Assembly: GCA_002731275.1 (NCBI GenBank)
Contig: PCBK01000044.1
Coordinates: 20,399 to 84,398 of the forward strand
Reading direction: 5' to 3'
DNA: 64,000 nucleotides
Origin: Deltaproteobacteria bacterium
GTDB taxonomy: Bacteria; Myxococcota_C; UBA6777
Shown: positions 24,806 to 33,689 of the stretch, in pieces
Layout of the letters: each line of letters begins with the position of its first letter
Numbering within the stretch: position 1 is the first letter of the stretch
Program-made: the position numbers and the translations under genes
The notes under the pieces: model-generated
What the model was told of the DNA's origin: nothing
The model's database searches: none
The model's input: the letters and a program-made list of their open reading frames with translations, nothing else

Positions 24806-26287
24806 ATGGATAAGCGTCGAGAGTGGCTTTTTTATGTCTGCGCCACGTTATCTTGTGGTCTCGTATTGTCTTTATGTTGGTCGCCTGTTCGAGGGGTCAA
24901 AGCGAAACCTTCAGCACCAGAAGTCTTTTGTGGTGTGTATGGGGATTCTTTGTTGTGCAAAAATGGACACATCTCCTGTCAGGTCTGCCACGCAGAGACC
25001 CCTCCAGGGATGAACCCATTTGGTCAGCAGGTCGCAGCGCAGCTCCTTGTGGGGACGAAGCGTCCTCTATCCCACGATGATTTTGTCGCAGGGCTCAAAG
25101 ATGTCCTGCTCAAGATCGGCGCGCAGGACGCGGACGGGGATGGGGTGAGTAATATGGATGAGATCAAGGCGGGGTATCTTCCTGGAGACAAAAACCATAC
25201 ACCAGCACAGCAAACAAGCGCATGTGATCCTTCCAAAGGGATGCAGTGTGGGTACGTTCCGGAGAATGCGTTCAAAAAGGTCTCACAAGATTTTTGTGGC
25301 CAACAGGTCTCCTTTGAGGAGCTGGAAGCGTTTCGGAAGAAAGAGGATCAGCGAGCCGCTATCAAAGACAAGTTGGCGTCCTGTCTGGATACACCCTTTT
25401 GGAACGGAAAAGACGGTGTTGTATGGAGTCTGGCCAATCAAAAGATCCGGCCCGCAAAGTACGCCAAGTCAGGGGCGGACTCGGGGGCCTTCCCAATCGC
25501 TGACTACTACGAAGATTACAACATCTTTGTCTACTCCCAAATCGACGATCATGACGCACGCCTTGTCTTGACCGCGCAGTTCTTTGTCGATCGAAAAGAT
25601 GGTACGCCAACAACATACAGTATCCGTCAAAAAGAGACGGTTGTCGGCTCCGATCTCATCGGAAATGGTGGGTTTGCGATGGTACAAAATGAGAAGCGTG
25701 CGGGGCTCGCGACGTCTCCGTGGACGTTGGCCATGATCACGATGTTTAGTGTGATCCCGCGTGGCACAGCAGCCCAAATATATCGCTCTTACCTTGGATT
25801 GGACATTGCCAAGCAAGAAGGTCTCTTTCCCGCGAGGAACGAGCCCGCTGATTACGACGATAAAGGCGTGCGTGAAGCAGCCTGTCGCCAATGTCACGAA
25901 ACCCTCGACGCACTTGCCTATCCTTTTACACGCTACAACGGCCTGAACTTCGAGGCCGGAAAGCTGACAACGTACATCGACGACCGAATGAAATTGCTCT
26001 CCAAGCTCGAGGGTCCTCGTCTCGAACTTGTTCCAGAGGCCGGATATATCTTTGGTAAACGTGTGAAGAACCTGGTCGAATGGACCCAAGTCGCCGTCAA
26101 CAGTGACCAGTTTGCGAAGGCCGCTGTGATGGACTACTGGAAACTCTTGATGGGCGGAAAACCAGCATTCCCCAAGGAAAACGCTGCATTTGACACCCTC
26201 TGGAGAGACTTTCGTGGGAAACACAAATACAGCATCGAGCGTATGTTGCACGCTTTTGTCCAGATGGAGGTGTACGGTGCATACTAA
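24806..26287 (+). CDS. Exported di-CxxCH cytochrome-like protein
   Basis: This 493-residue exported protein has a hydrophobic signal segment (about 8-28), a first haem-binding CQVCH (about residue 60), a thrombospondin type 3-like calcium loop DADGDGVSNMDEIKAG (about 112-127), and a second haem motif CRQCHETLDALAYPF (about 360). The second motif with its surroundings resembles the C-terminal DUF1588/DUF1585-type region of planctomycete and myxobacterial cytochromes encoded beside DUF1501 proteins, and such a protein is indeed encoded two genes downstream. It probably acts in the periplasm in electron transfer or oxidation. The ATG at 24806 follows AGAGGA; an ATG seven codons earlier lacks a ribosome site. 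Confidence 0.75.
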   Translation: MDKRREWLFYVCATLSCGLVLSLCWSPVRGVKAKPSAPEVFCGVYGDSLLCKNGHISCQVCHAETPPGMNPFGQQVAAQLLVGTKRPLSHDDFVAGLKDVLLKIGAQDADGDGVSNMDEIKAGYLPGDKNHTPAQQTSACDPSKGMQCGYVPENAFKKVSQDFCGQQVSFEELEAFRKKEDQRAAIKDKLASCLDTPFWNGKDGVVWSLANQKIRPAKYAKSGADSGAFPIADYYEDYNIFVYSQIDDHDARLVLTAQFFVDRKDGTPTTYSIRQKETVVGSDLIGNGGFAMVQNEKRAGLATSPWTLAMITMFSVIPRGTAAQIYRSYLGLDIAKQEGLFPARNEPADYDDKGVREAACRQCHETLDALAYPFTRYNGLNFEAGKLTTYIDDRMKLLSKLEGPRLELVPEAGYIFGKRVKNLVEWTQVAVNSDQFAKAAVMDYWKLLMGGKPAFPKENAAFDTLWRDFRGKHKYSIERMLHAFVQMEVYGAY

Positions 26288-26921
26288 GACCAAAATACAC
26301 GTATGTTGGAAACGTTCTCTTGGTGGGGTGGTCTGTGCTCTCTCCTTGTTCCTCGGAGGCATGGCCTGTCAACCTGCGCTGCCTGAGGAGGCACCTTCTG
26401 TCCCTTCGGAGACTGCGCGCATCAAGTTTAAAAGTGTCAAACGCCTCGCGAACAACCTGAGCGTGGCGCTCGGCCTCCCAAAGAGCGCGCTGTGCAAAGA
26501 GTTGGGGACTTATGATTGTTTTTCAAAAGACGCACACTCCGTAACCTTAGGAGGTGTTGAGCCCTACGTGCAGCGGATCAACAACCCCTGGAAGCTTCCG
26601 CCTCTCAGCGCACCTATCGCCGTCGATCGGGTCGCACTCGCATCATGTCAGGCGCGCGTAAAGCAGGACTTTGCAGACGCCAACAAGGCGTTGATTTTTG
26701 CACCCCTTGTCGGTGTCTCAAACCCCAACGAAGGCGCAAGACGAGAGGTCGTTGTGACGCTTTACAAGCGGTTCTTCCTTCGGCTCCCGACAAATGAGCA
26801 GGCCTCTAAGTGGGTCGGATTTTGGGACACTGTGACATCATCAAGTCAGCAGCCTGCGCAGGATTGGGCCACCTTGGTTTGCTTTGGGATCGCCTCCAGT
26901 ACGGAGTTTTTGTTTTACTGA
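26277..26921 (+). CDS. Lipoprotein of the DUF1501/cytochrome module
   Basis: I do not recognise a named family for this 214-residue lipoprotein. It begins at a GTG inside the end of the cytochrome gene (11-bp overlap, GGAGG six bases upstream), so translation is probably coupled. The signal peptide ends in GGMAC (Cys near residue 31). The mature part has several Cys residues and a C-terminal segment (REVVVTLYKRFFLRLPT...) reminiscent of the DUF1592-like helical repeats that accompany cytochromes of this type. It likely forms an outer-membrane or periplasmic complex with the neighbouring proteins. Confidence 0.65.
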   Translation: MHTKTKIHVCWKRSLGGVVCALSLFLGGMACQPALPEEAPSVPSETARIKFKSVKRLANNLSVALGLPKSALCKELGTYDCFSKDAHSVTLGGVEPYVQRINNPWKLPPLSAPIAVDRVALASCQARVKQDFADANKALIFAPLVGVSNPNEGARREVVVTLYKRFFLRLPTNEQASKWVGFWDTVTSSSQQPAQDWATLVCFGIASSTEFLFY

Positions 26922-26980
26922 GGCGATGTGTCGGATGAGTAAACCGTTTACAATCGAATTGATACAAGAGAGTCATAAAC

Positions 26981-28549
26981 ATGAGTAACAAGACATCGAA
27001 AATCACGCGCCGTCAGATTCTCCGTGGTATAGGTGGAGCTGGTCTTTTGGGCCTGGCAGGTGCTGGACTTTCCCAGTGGAAGGGGGCATCAAAGGCCCAC
27101 TCCAACCCTGGGAGCAATGTAGACCCCAAGTTTCTGATCGTGCTGACAGCGTCAGGTGGTGCGTCGTTGATCGACAGCTTTCTCGCGATACGTGAGTCGG
27201 AGAGCGCCAACGCGAGCGTGCTCAACGTTTACCCCGATAAGATGGTGACACAGATCGATGGCTCACCTTTTCGCGCGCTCGATCAAAAATTCTCGCGTTT
27301 GGGGCAGGTGCCATATGCGTTTGAGACGGTCCAGTCTTCCTTCCTGAAAAAACACAAGCAAGACATGATGGTCGTGACACAGACAGGCTCAAGTGTGACA
27401 CATGATATCGCACAGAGACGCTCTGTCACTGGAAATGAGATCTGGTCAGGTCGGACACTTCAAGAGATGGTCGCCTACACATACGGTGAGTCTTACGCGC
27501 TGCCAAACGTGTTGCTGGCGACTGGGACAAACTTCATCGAGCATGGGACGGATAGCAGCCTGCCCGATTATTGCTTTGGTGAGAAGGTGACCAATCCGGG
27601 GATCTGGCCTCTGAGTCTCGATGGGACCAAGGGCGTGACCAAGATCGACGCCGAGCTGATTCGGCAGGTCCGTCTTTTGCGCAACGAGAGCATCGATCCT
27701 CACTCTCGCTTTACAAAGTTATACAGCAAAAACTCTCTCTTAAATCGGTGGATGGGGATGCGTGGCACACCACTTCGCAAATTGGAGAACCAGGATCTCA
27801 TCACCAAACTCATGATGTACCCGGACTCCGAGAAGTTCCCACTGAAAAAGTACGGGTTGTCCTCTTCTCCATCTGCTGCGCTGGTGCGTGAAAAGTTTCC
27901 AAGGATGGAGGTCGATCCTCTCGAAGCACAGGCCGCGCTGGCATTTCTTTTGTTGAAGTTTCGTGTCTCTGTCACCGCGACGATTGGACCTCGACTCGAT
28001 CTCGTCATTCACGGAGATGAGGAGACGATCAAGCAGAGTCTGAAAGGTGGCGCTGGTTCGCCCAAGAGCATACCAGCAGGAAGCATCATCAACACACCGA
28101 TCGCGTTCGACTTTTGTCATCAGGCCCACCGCGGGACACAGGCCTTTATGTGGGACCGCATTTTGACCACCGCGGATCGGCTTATCGATCTCCTCAAGTC
28201 CGAGGAGTACGAGAACGGTGAGAGCTTTTGGGATCGCACGATGATCTACATCGCGACGGATTTCGGTCGCTCTCGCAAGCGGCCGTCTGGTGCGATTGAG
28301 TTTGGCTCTTCACACAACTTGAACAATGGATTCTTGATCCTCTCACCGCTGGTCAATGGCAACAAGGTCTTGGGCGGTGTCGATCCGGACACAGCGATGA
28401 CATACGGCTGGGATTTGCAGACAGGTGCGCCAGACAAAGGTCGCCACGCAGAGGAGAAAGAGATCTTTGCGGGGATCCTTCAGGCCCTTGGGGTTGATAC
28501 ATCTCCTGCGAAGTTGCCGGATGTTCGTGCCATGAGGAAGAAAGTCTAA
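26981..28549 (+). CDS. Tat-exported DUF1501-family protein
   Basis: The 522-residue protein has a twin-arginine signal (ITRRQILRG at residues 8-16, then a hydrophobic Gly/Ala/Leu stretch) and the DUF1501 body, related to sulfatase/alkaline-phosphatase folds: FLIVLTASGGASLIDSF (about 48-64), QTGSSVTHDIAQRRSVTG (about 132), ATDFGRSRKRPSG (about 425) and SSHNLNNGFLILSP (about 440). Members are exported together with cytochrome-type partners in planctomycetes and myxobacteria; their reaction is not established. It is third in an apparent four-gene operon. AAGAGAG precedes the ATG. Confidence 0.85.
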   Translation: MSNKTSKITRRQILRGIGGAGLLGLAGAGLSQWKGASKAHSNPGSNVDPKFLIVLTASGGASLIDSFLAIRESESANASVLNVYPDKMVTQIDGSPFRALDQKFSRLGQVPYAFETVQSSFLKKHKQDMMVVTQTGSSVTHDIAQRRSVTGNEIWSGRTLQEMVAYTYGESYALPNVLLATGTNFIEHGTDSSLPDYCFGEKVTNPGIWPLSLDGTKGVTKIDAELIRQVRLLRNESIDPHSRFTKLYSKNSLLNRWMGMRGTPLRKLENQDLITKLMMYPDSEKFPLKKYGLSSSPSAALVREKFPRMEVDPLEAQAALAFLLLKFRVSVTATIGPRLDLVIHGDEETIKQSLKGGAGSPKSIPAGSIINTPIAFDFCHQAHRGTQAFMWDRILTTADRLIDLLKSEEYENGESFWDRTMIYIATDFGRSRKRPSGAIEFGSSHNLNNGFLILSPLVNGNKVLGGVDPDTAMTYGWDLQTGAPDKGRHAEEKEIFAGILQALGVDTSPAKLPDVRAMRKKV

Positions 28550-28612
28550 TGTCCAATCTCTTACACCAAGACGTGCTTTGTAGACCTTCAGGGAAAAGGG
28601 AGGGCGTGTGAT

Positions 28613-30208
28613 ATGACATCTGCACCTGCGATCCCCCGATTTTTGCTCGTGACGATCATCGTTTGTGTGTTATTTGGGGTGACTCCCTTCCTACATTGTG
28701 GTGGTGGAGAGCCTCTTGAGCGGGCACATCAAGACGCCGGAAGTCTCTCGGAACCATCAGGGACAGATCGCGATGTGTCAGCCGACACATCATCGACTAT
28801 CCCCGATGGTCCTTCACCGAATACGGTTTACGTACCACCGGGGAATACGAACACTCCTGGCGATTTCTTCTTCGTAAAGCTCTCCGATTTTACTTTGGAG
28901 CCTTCTGGGGAGAAACGGATCTGTTTGATCATCGACGCACCTTTGACAGAGAATCGCTTACTCAATCGTTTTGAACCCGTTATCGAGCAGGATGGCATGA
29001 TTTCGCAAATGACGCTCAGTGTGGAGGAGAAAGACACACAAGCGGCATGGGATTGTTCTGACGAAGAGTCTACCGACGCGAAACATCTTTTTGTGTGGTT
29101 GAAGGGTTTACCGGCGTTTCAGTTTCCTGCGAACAGTGGTGTGCTCTTGGAGGGGAAAAAGCGTCTTCGGTTGACGTTACGGGTACACAACACGACACAA
29201 GCAGCGGTCCAGGTGACAGGCGGCGTAAAGGTCTTTCATCTCGCCTCCGGTGGCAAGGAGTACAAGCTGTGGAGTCGAGCGCTGCAAGATAAGATCGAGC
29301 TTGCGCCAGGTGCGAGCGCGACGAAGACGGACATCTGTGTGCTCAAACATTCTGTGGAGTTTCTCGCAGGTGTCCCGATGTTAGGGGCACAGGGAACCCG
29401 TTTTATCGGTGAGTTTATACGCGAAGATGCACCGCGAGAGGAGTGGATCTTCATGGAGGATTGGACCCCCGCTGTGCAGAAGGTGTACGCATTCCCACAC
29501 AAGATATCGAAGGGAGACACGTTGGCGCTCACGTGTGCATGGAGAAATCGCAGCACAGAGACCGTACAAGGTGGCTGGAAGTCTTCGGATGAGCAGTGCG
29601 GTTTACTTGCGTATATACATGTGGATGATTCGCTCAAGGACGGTCTCTGTGGAGAGAAGAGTGAGACGGTCTACAAGCCGCCCCCTATCGAGTATACACC
29701 AGGCGAGTGTGCTTCCAAGGATGGCTTGTCTTCGGCGAATAATGTCCCCATTACGACGACATTGGCCAGCGAGCTTGATGTGGATTTTGGTTTCCAGGGA
29801 GGTGAGTGGGTGGCTGCCAATTGGGAGCTGATAGGTGGAGAAGTGATCTTCAATCACCCGACGATCGGCAACCTGTTGATGAAAGAACACACCATCGCCG
29901 TGGGACAGATCCGGACCGGAGAGACTGTGTATATTGACATCGTGTTGCAGGCGATGATGGCGATCGGTGCGCGCAAAGTGAAGTATGCCTTGCCGATCTC
30001 TGCTTCTGGTGCGTTCAAGAAGGGGCAAAAAGCTGGTGTCTTTGAGGTCGACGTGAAGTGCGGTACCTTTAACCACCAGAAAATGACGTACTCCATAAAA
30101 GATGGTTTGTACGGCACGACGTTGTCGATTGGTGGGATTATCTCGACGACGACACAGATCGGACCACTGGAGTACGCGATCAAGTTGATCTTCCGAAAGA
30201 AGTTGTAA
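28613..30208 (+). CDS. Large lipoprotein, last gene of the DUF1501 module
   Basis: I do not recognise this 531-residue protein. It has a hydrophobic signal ending FLHCGGG, so probably a lipid-anchored Cys near residue 29, then a Ser/Pro/Asp-rich linker (35-80) and two or three beta-rich domains containing five or more cysteines (for example CGEKSETV and CASKDG). The second part (about 380-531) has long beta strands typical of Ig-like or jelly-roll modules. GGGAGGG lies 8 bases before the ATG. It follows the DUF1501 gene by 63 bp on the same strand and is likely part of the same surface complex. Confidence 0.65.
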   Translation: MTSAPAIPRFLLVTIIVCVLFGVTPFLHCGGGEPLERAHQDAGSLSEPSGTDRDVSADTSSTIPDGPSPNTVYVPPGNTNTPGDFFFVKLSDFTLEPSGEKRICLIIDAPLTENRLLNRFEPVIEQDGMISQMTLSVEEKDTQAAWDCSDEESTDAKHLFVWLKGLPAFQFPANSGVLLEGKKRLRLTLRVHNTTQAAVQVTGGVKVFHLASGGKEYKLWSRALQDKIELAPGASATKTDICVLKHSVEFLAGVPMLGAQGTRFIGEFIREDAPREEWIFMEDWTPAVQKVYAFPHKISKGDTLALTCAWRNRSTETVQGGWKSSDEQCGLLAYIHVDDSLKDGLCGEKSETVYKPPPIEYTPGECASKDGLSSANNVPITTTLASELDVDFGFQGGEWVAANWELIGGEVIFNHPTIGNLLMKEHTIAVGQIRTGETVYIDIVLQAMMAIGARKVKYALPISASGAFKKGQKAGVFEVDVKCGTFNHQKMTYSIKDGLYGTTLSIGGIISTTTQIGPLEYAIKLIFRKKL

Positions 30209-30209
30209 T

Positions 30210-30689
30210 CTAACGGGCGTATCGAAGGTAGAGGTAGATGCGACCTTCTTCCTTCACGAAGAATCGTTGTTTGAAGCGGCGTTTGCTTCCATCTTTGTAC
30301 GTAAGCTTGACTTTGGCGATGTAGTCGCCTTTGCGTAGCTCCAGTTTTTGTGTTTGGTACGAGGGGGCATCTTTGCGCAGGAGGGAGCGATGGTGGAGGA
30401 AGACGACCTTCGCACGCCAGCGACCTTTGTGACTGTAAATGTTGGACTCTACCTTAGCGAGCCTGTCGAGATCGGCAGCCCTTTTGTAGACATACCTCAA
30501 CTCCATCTTGAGCGGGAAGCGATCCTTGAAGTAGTAGGCTGCCCAGCCCACCAGTAAAATAAAGCCAAACCAGCCGAACGCTTTTGCGATCCTGACTCTT
30601 CGCTCTTCTCGCGCGTCGACCTCGAACTCCTCGGGGGATTCTTCTTGCGTTTGCGTTTCCTCTACAGGGTCCAATTCTTTCTCTGTCAC
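30210..30689 (-). CDS. Single-pass membrane protein of unknown function
   Basis: This 159-residue protein has an acidic Glu-rich N-terminus (about 30 residues), one transmembrane helix (about 42-60, GWFGFILLVGWAAYYF) and a basic beta-rich C-terminal domain of about 95 residues. No known family is evident. I chose the GTG at 30689 because GAAGGAG lies five bases before it; upstream in-frame Met codons lack a ribosome site. It lies directly downstream of, and on the same strand as, the radC/lipoprotein pair and converges with the DUF1501 module (1-bp gap). Confidence 0.55.
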   Translation of the reverse strand: MTEKELDPVEETQTQEESPEEFEVDAREERRVRIAKAFGWFGFILLVGWAAYYFKDRFPLKMELRYVYKRAADLDRLAKVESNIYSHKGRWRAKVVFLHHRSLLRKDAPSYQTQKLELRKGDYIAKVKLTYKDGSKRRFKQRFFVKEEGRIYLYLRYAR

Positions 30690-30763
30690 ATCAACTCCTT
30701 CTTCGTGATTCCAGCCAACGAGTATGGATTGGACAGACATGCTGTGTCGACCCCGTACAATTG

Positions 30764-31162
30764 TCAATCGATTTTGATCACTTCGGTGTGGGGAGGGCGT
30801 TTTCGTGTCGCTGTGCGTTTGTGTTTTTGGCGAAAGAATTGCGAAAGGAGACGTTTGCTTTGTTGTCTGTAGTGCTGCGTCCGTCCGGGCATTTTAAACC
30901 CTTTTTGGATGTAGTCACCTTCTCGAATCCCCGGAGAGAAGCTGTCTCTGTGTACGTAGTAGAGGTGTTGGTTGTCGTAAAAGTAGACACAGAATCCTTC
31001 GATCTGCTCGATCCATCCGGTTAATGTATGAGAGGGACGGCGCGCACACGATGTGGACGTATGATGGGAGGGTTTCATGGAGTTGACGACAGGGACACAT
31101 CCCAAAGGTTGCAAGAGAAGGATGAAGAGCAGACTTTGGCGTATATATAAATGAAGTCTCAT
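30764..31162 (-). CDS. Small lipoprotein with a DUF3006-like domain
   Basis: The 132-residue product starts at an ATG that overlaps the radC stop (ATGA), so the two are translationally coupled. A signal peptide ends in lipobox LGC (Cys near residue 22). The centre (TGWIEQIEGFCVYFY ... SPGIREGDYI) resembles the DUF3006 small beta domain. The C-terminal 35 residues are very basic (Arg/Lys/Gln/His), unusual for a lipoprotein. Function unknown. A longer in-frame reading upstream to 31606 is only radC read in another frame. Confidence 0.6.
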   Translation of the reverse strand: MRLHLYIRQSLLFILLLQPLGCVPVVNSMKPSHHTSTSCARRPSHTLTGWIEQIEGFCVYFYDNQHLYYVHRDSFSPGIREGDYIQKGFKMPGRTQHYRQQSKRLLSQFFRQKHKRTATRKRPPHTEVIKID

Positions 31163-31884
31163 AGCCAACCTCGATCGGCGAAAGATACGTATGATTGATC
31201 GCCGACGACTATGTGGTCGAGGATCTTGATGCCGAGCAGTACGCTGACCTCTCGGAGCTGTGTCGTGAGCTTGCGATCGTGGGTCGATGGTTCGGGATCG
31301 CCGCTTGGATGGTTGTGCAATAGGATCATGCCGACCGCTTTTTCGCGCAGAGCAGGCGTGAAGATCTCTCTTGGTGTGATGGTGCAGCGGTTGATGCTGC
31401 CTTGTGAGACTTGCTGTTGTTTGAGCACGCGGTTGCGTTGGTCGAGTAACAAGATCCAGAAGGTCTCCTGTTCGAGGATATTGAGTTTGGGCGCATAAGC
31501 GAGATAGACATCCCGTGAGGAGACGAAGGTTTGACCGCGATACAGGGGTTTGCAGGCGATCTTTCGGCCGAGGGCGAACGCAGCCTGTAGCGCGGCAGCT
31601 TTGCACAGGGTCATCCGCTCGATCTCCATAAGCTCGCCGAGTCCAGCGTGCTCCATCTCCCGCAGGGTCGCAAAGCGCCGATACAATTGGCGGGCGATAT
31701 CAGGTGTCTCTTGTTCTTGAAGGATGAGCTGCAGGAGTTCGAATTCGCTCAGTCGAGCGAGTGGTTCACTCGCGAGGGCCTGGATGAGTGTGGTTGAAGG
31801 GTCTGGGTGAGTTGGGGGGTGGGGTGTTGTGTCGATGTAAGTGACGTTGTCTTGTTGTTTGGATACACTTGCGCGTTTTTGCAT
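31159..31884 (-). CDS. radC: RadC-family JAB/MPN protein
   Basis: This 241-residue protein has the RadC layout: an N-terminal helix-hairpin-helix-like region (about residues 40-100, GLGELMEIERMTLCKAAALQAA) and the MPN/JAB metal-binding domain with the Glu in LDQRNRVLKQQQVSQG-type strand and the HNHPSGDPEPSTHD motif (about 188-201) carrying the two His and Asp zinc ligands. RadC proteins are named for a supposed repair role, but their biochemical function is unsettled and many ride on mobile elements. GGAGGG lies 5 bases before the ATG. Confidence 0.92.
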   Translation of the reverse strand: MQKRASVSKQQDNVTYIDTTPHPPTHPDPSTTLIQALASEPLARLSEFELLQLILQEQETPDIARQLYRRFATLREMEHAGLGELMEIERMTLCKAAALQAAFALGRKIACKPLYRGQTFVSSRDVYLAYAPKLNILEQETFWILLLDQRNRVLKQQQVSQGSINRCTITPREIFTPALREKAVGMILLHNHPSGDPEPSTHDRKLTTQLREVSVLLGIKILDHIVVGDQSYVSFADRGWL

Positions 31885-32236
31885 ATTCCCTCCACTGGTT
31901 GATTGAAAATGTGTGTCAGAAATGCAAAAAAAAGACCTGCTTTGAGAAAGTGCGGAAGTTTCTTACAACACCCGCATATAGGGGGTCTTTGTGTGGGGAG
32001 TGTCTGTCCAGAGGGTGTCCAAAAGCGATGCACTTTTTGTACATTTCTTGAACAGAATCGGCTGGCTAGTGGCTCCATTGGAGGACGTGTGTGTCTCTTC
32101 TTTGTGGAGGGCGTAGACTTGATCATCTATATGCCCATTCGTATACTGCGGGCACACTGGCCATCCGGTGAAGCTTTATATCTATTTGGAGTTTCATTGT
32201 TTTTATCGAGTAAAGAGTCCAAAAGAGGAGAGAGAC
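31885..32236. other. Divergent intergenic region, no gene seen
   Basis: This 352-bp region separates radC from the divergent SerA-like gene. I see no gene, repeat or recognisable riboswitch. It should hold promoters for both genes; the A+T-rich stretch before 32237 is the natural site for the SerA-like promoter. Confidence 0.5.
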
Positions 32237-33583
32237 GTGAGTGATGTAACCCGCAATGTTCGTATCTTGATGGAGCCATTATCGAGGGCGTTGGTCGTCG
32301 AATCCCCCCACGCAAAGCTCGATGGGCATCTGTCAGACATCGGTATTGAAGTTACCCGTCTTCACGAAGTTCCCGACGAGGACTCGTTGATCAAGACGCT
32401 GCAGGATACACGTGCACAGATCATCTTCAAGCGCAGTCGTGTACCCATCACACGTCGCATGATCGAGTCCTGTCCAGAGCTTCACGCCATTCAATTGTGC
32501 TGTATTGGTGACGACTCTATCGACAAAGACGCGTGTGCAGACCATGGCATCATGGTCTTCAACGATCCTGTCTCCAATGGTCGTTCTGTACTGGAGTTGG
32601 CGATCTCGCTGTTGATCGGTCTCTCTCGTCGACTCTACGAAGGGAACAGACACTCCCACAACAACAACTGGGAGAAGACCGCACGTCGTCGTTATGAGAT
32701 CATGGATAAGCACCTTGGTATCGTTGGCTTGGGGAATATTGGTCGCCAGATTGCCCGCGCCTGTCAGGACTTGGGGATGGAAGTTGCGTTCTACGACAAC
32801 CGCCCTGTTGCCCGTGAAATTGGGGAGGAGATGGGGTGGAAGTCCTATGCCGATCTCAAAGATCTCTTTGCACACTCCGATATGGTCACCGTCCACACCT
32901 CCGCCAAAGACTACATGGGCGAAGATAACGAAAATCTTCTCGATCCCTATCTACAATATCTCGGCGCTGAGCGTGGCGAAGACTCACCTCGTATCTTCCT
33001 CAACCTCGCACGTGGCAATTTGCACTCCTCCAAAGCGTTACTCGAAGCCGTCCAAAATGAGCAGATCATGCGCGCGGCTGTCGATGTCTTTCCCGAAGAG
33101 CCCGCGCCTGGCCACGCCAAAGAGTGGGTCAACCCTTACGCAGGTGAACACCGTATTATCTGTTCCCCTCATATCGGTGGTGCGACTGCGGAAGCACAAC
33201 CCCGTATCGCACGTCGAGTGAGCTACACTGTCGAAGGATTCTCGCGTTATGGTTCGCTCCGTGATTGTGTCTTTGCGCCGCGTGTGACGCTCTCGATGCA
33301 AGATGAAGCTCGTGGACATGCTGTGTTGGCGGTCGTTCACTCGACCGCTCGTGGGACCAAGAAAGCCGTCAACGACGCGATCTATAAGGCGGAGTGTAGT
33401 AACCTTGGTTCGGCACACAGGGACTTTGAGATTGGTGTGGCGTACGATCTTTCGGTGATCGATCATCCCCTCTCACGTGAGGAGATCGAAGAGTTGGTGG
33501 AGACCGCGATCGACATCGCTGGTGATAAACATGCGATTCGGGCTGTGCGACAGATCAGTGTCCCCAAACAAGGCTGGAAGTAA
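32237..33583 (+). CDS. D-3-phosphoglycerate dehydrogenase-like 2-hydroxyacid dehydrogenase
   Basis: This 448-residue protein belongs to the D-isomer-specific 2-hydroxyacid dehydrogenases and most resembles SerA, which makes 3-phosphohydroxypyruvate for serine synthesis. The NAD-binding GLGNIGRQ motif is near residue 160, with the catalytic Arg in NLARGN (about 259), Glu in FPEEPAP (about 288) and His in CSPHIGGATAEA (about 313). The C-terminal 110 residues lack a recognisable standard ACT domain and instead form a region with STARGTKKAVNDAIY and a helical EEIEELVETAIDIAG stretch. The GTG at 32237 follows AGGAGAG; an upstream TTG/ATG reading adds 23 unsupported residues. It could act on another hydroxyacid. 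Confidence 0.85.
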   Translation: MSDVTRNVRILMEPLSRALVVESPHAKLDGHLSDIGIEVTRLHEVPDEDSLIKTLQDTRAQIIFKRSRVPITRRMIESCPELHAIQLCCIGDDSIDKDACADHGIMVFNDPVSNGRSVLELAISLLIGLSRRLYEGNRHSHNNNWEKTARRRYEIMDKHLGIVGLGNIGRQIARACQDLGMEVAFYDNRPVAREIGEEMGWKSYADLKDLFAHSDMVTVHTSAKDYMGEDNENLLDPYLQYLGAERGEDSPRIFLNLARGNLHSSKALLEAVQNEQIMRAAVDVFPEEPAPGHAKEWVNPYAGEHRIICSPHIGGATAEAQPRIARRVSYTVEGFSRYGSLRDCVFAPRVTLSMQDEARGHAVLAVVHSTARGTKKAVNDAIYKAECSNLGSAHRDFEIGVAYDLSVIDHPLSREEIEELVETAIDIAGDKHAIRAVRQISVPKQGWK

Positions 33584-33668
33584 CGCTGTTTTTTCCAAAG
33601 CTTCCCCCCACCCCTACCTTGCCCCAACCCAAACAAGCACCACAAACACCCTCATGGACAACTCTCTG

Positions 33669-33689
33669 TGAGAGCGCTGGCAGCTCTCA
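33669..33689. terminator. Hairpin between convergent genes
   Basis: TGAGAGC (33669-33675) pairs with GCTCTCA (33683-33689) around a 7-base loop, overlapping the stop codon of the cysteine-rich gene and lying 86 bp past the SerA-like stop. A short bidirectional terminator is possible, but no T-run follows. Confidence 0.35.

Noticed and set aside
30764..31606. A 280-residue minus-strand reading over radC
   Set aside because: Its first part is radC read in another frame. Only the end, from an ATG overlapping the radC stop, is a gene (lipoprotein at 30764-31162).
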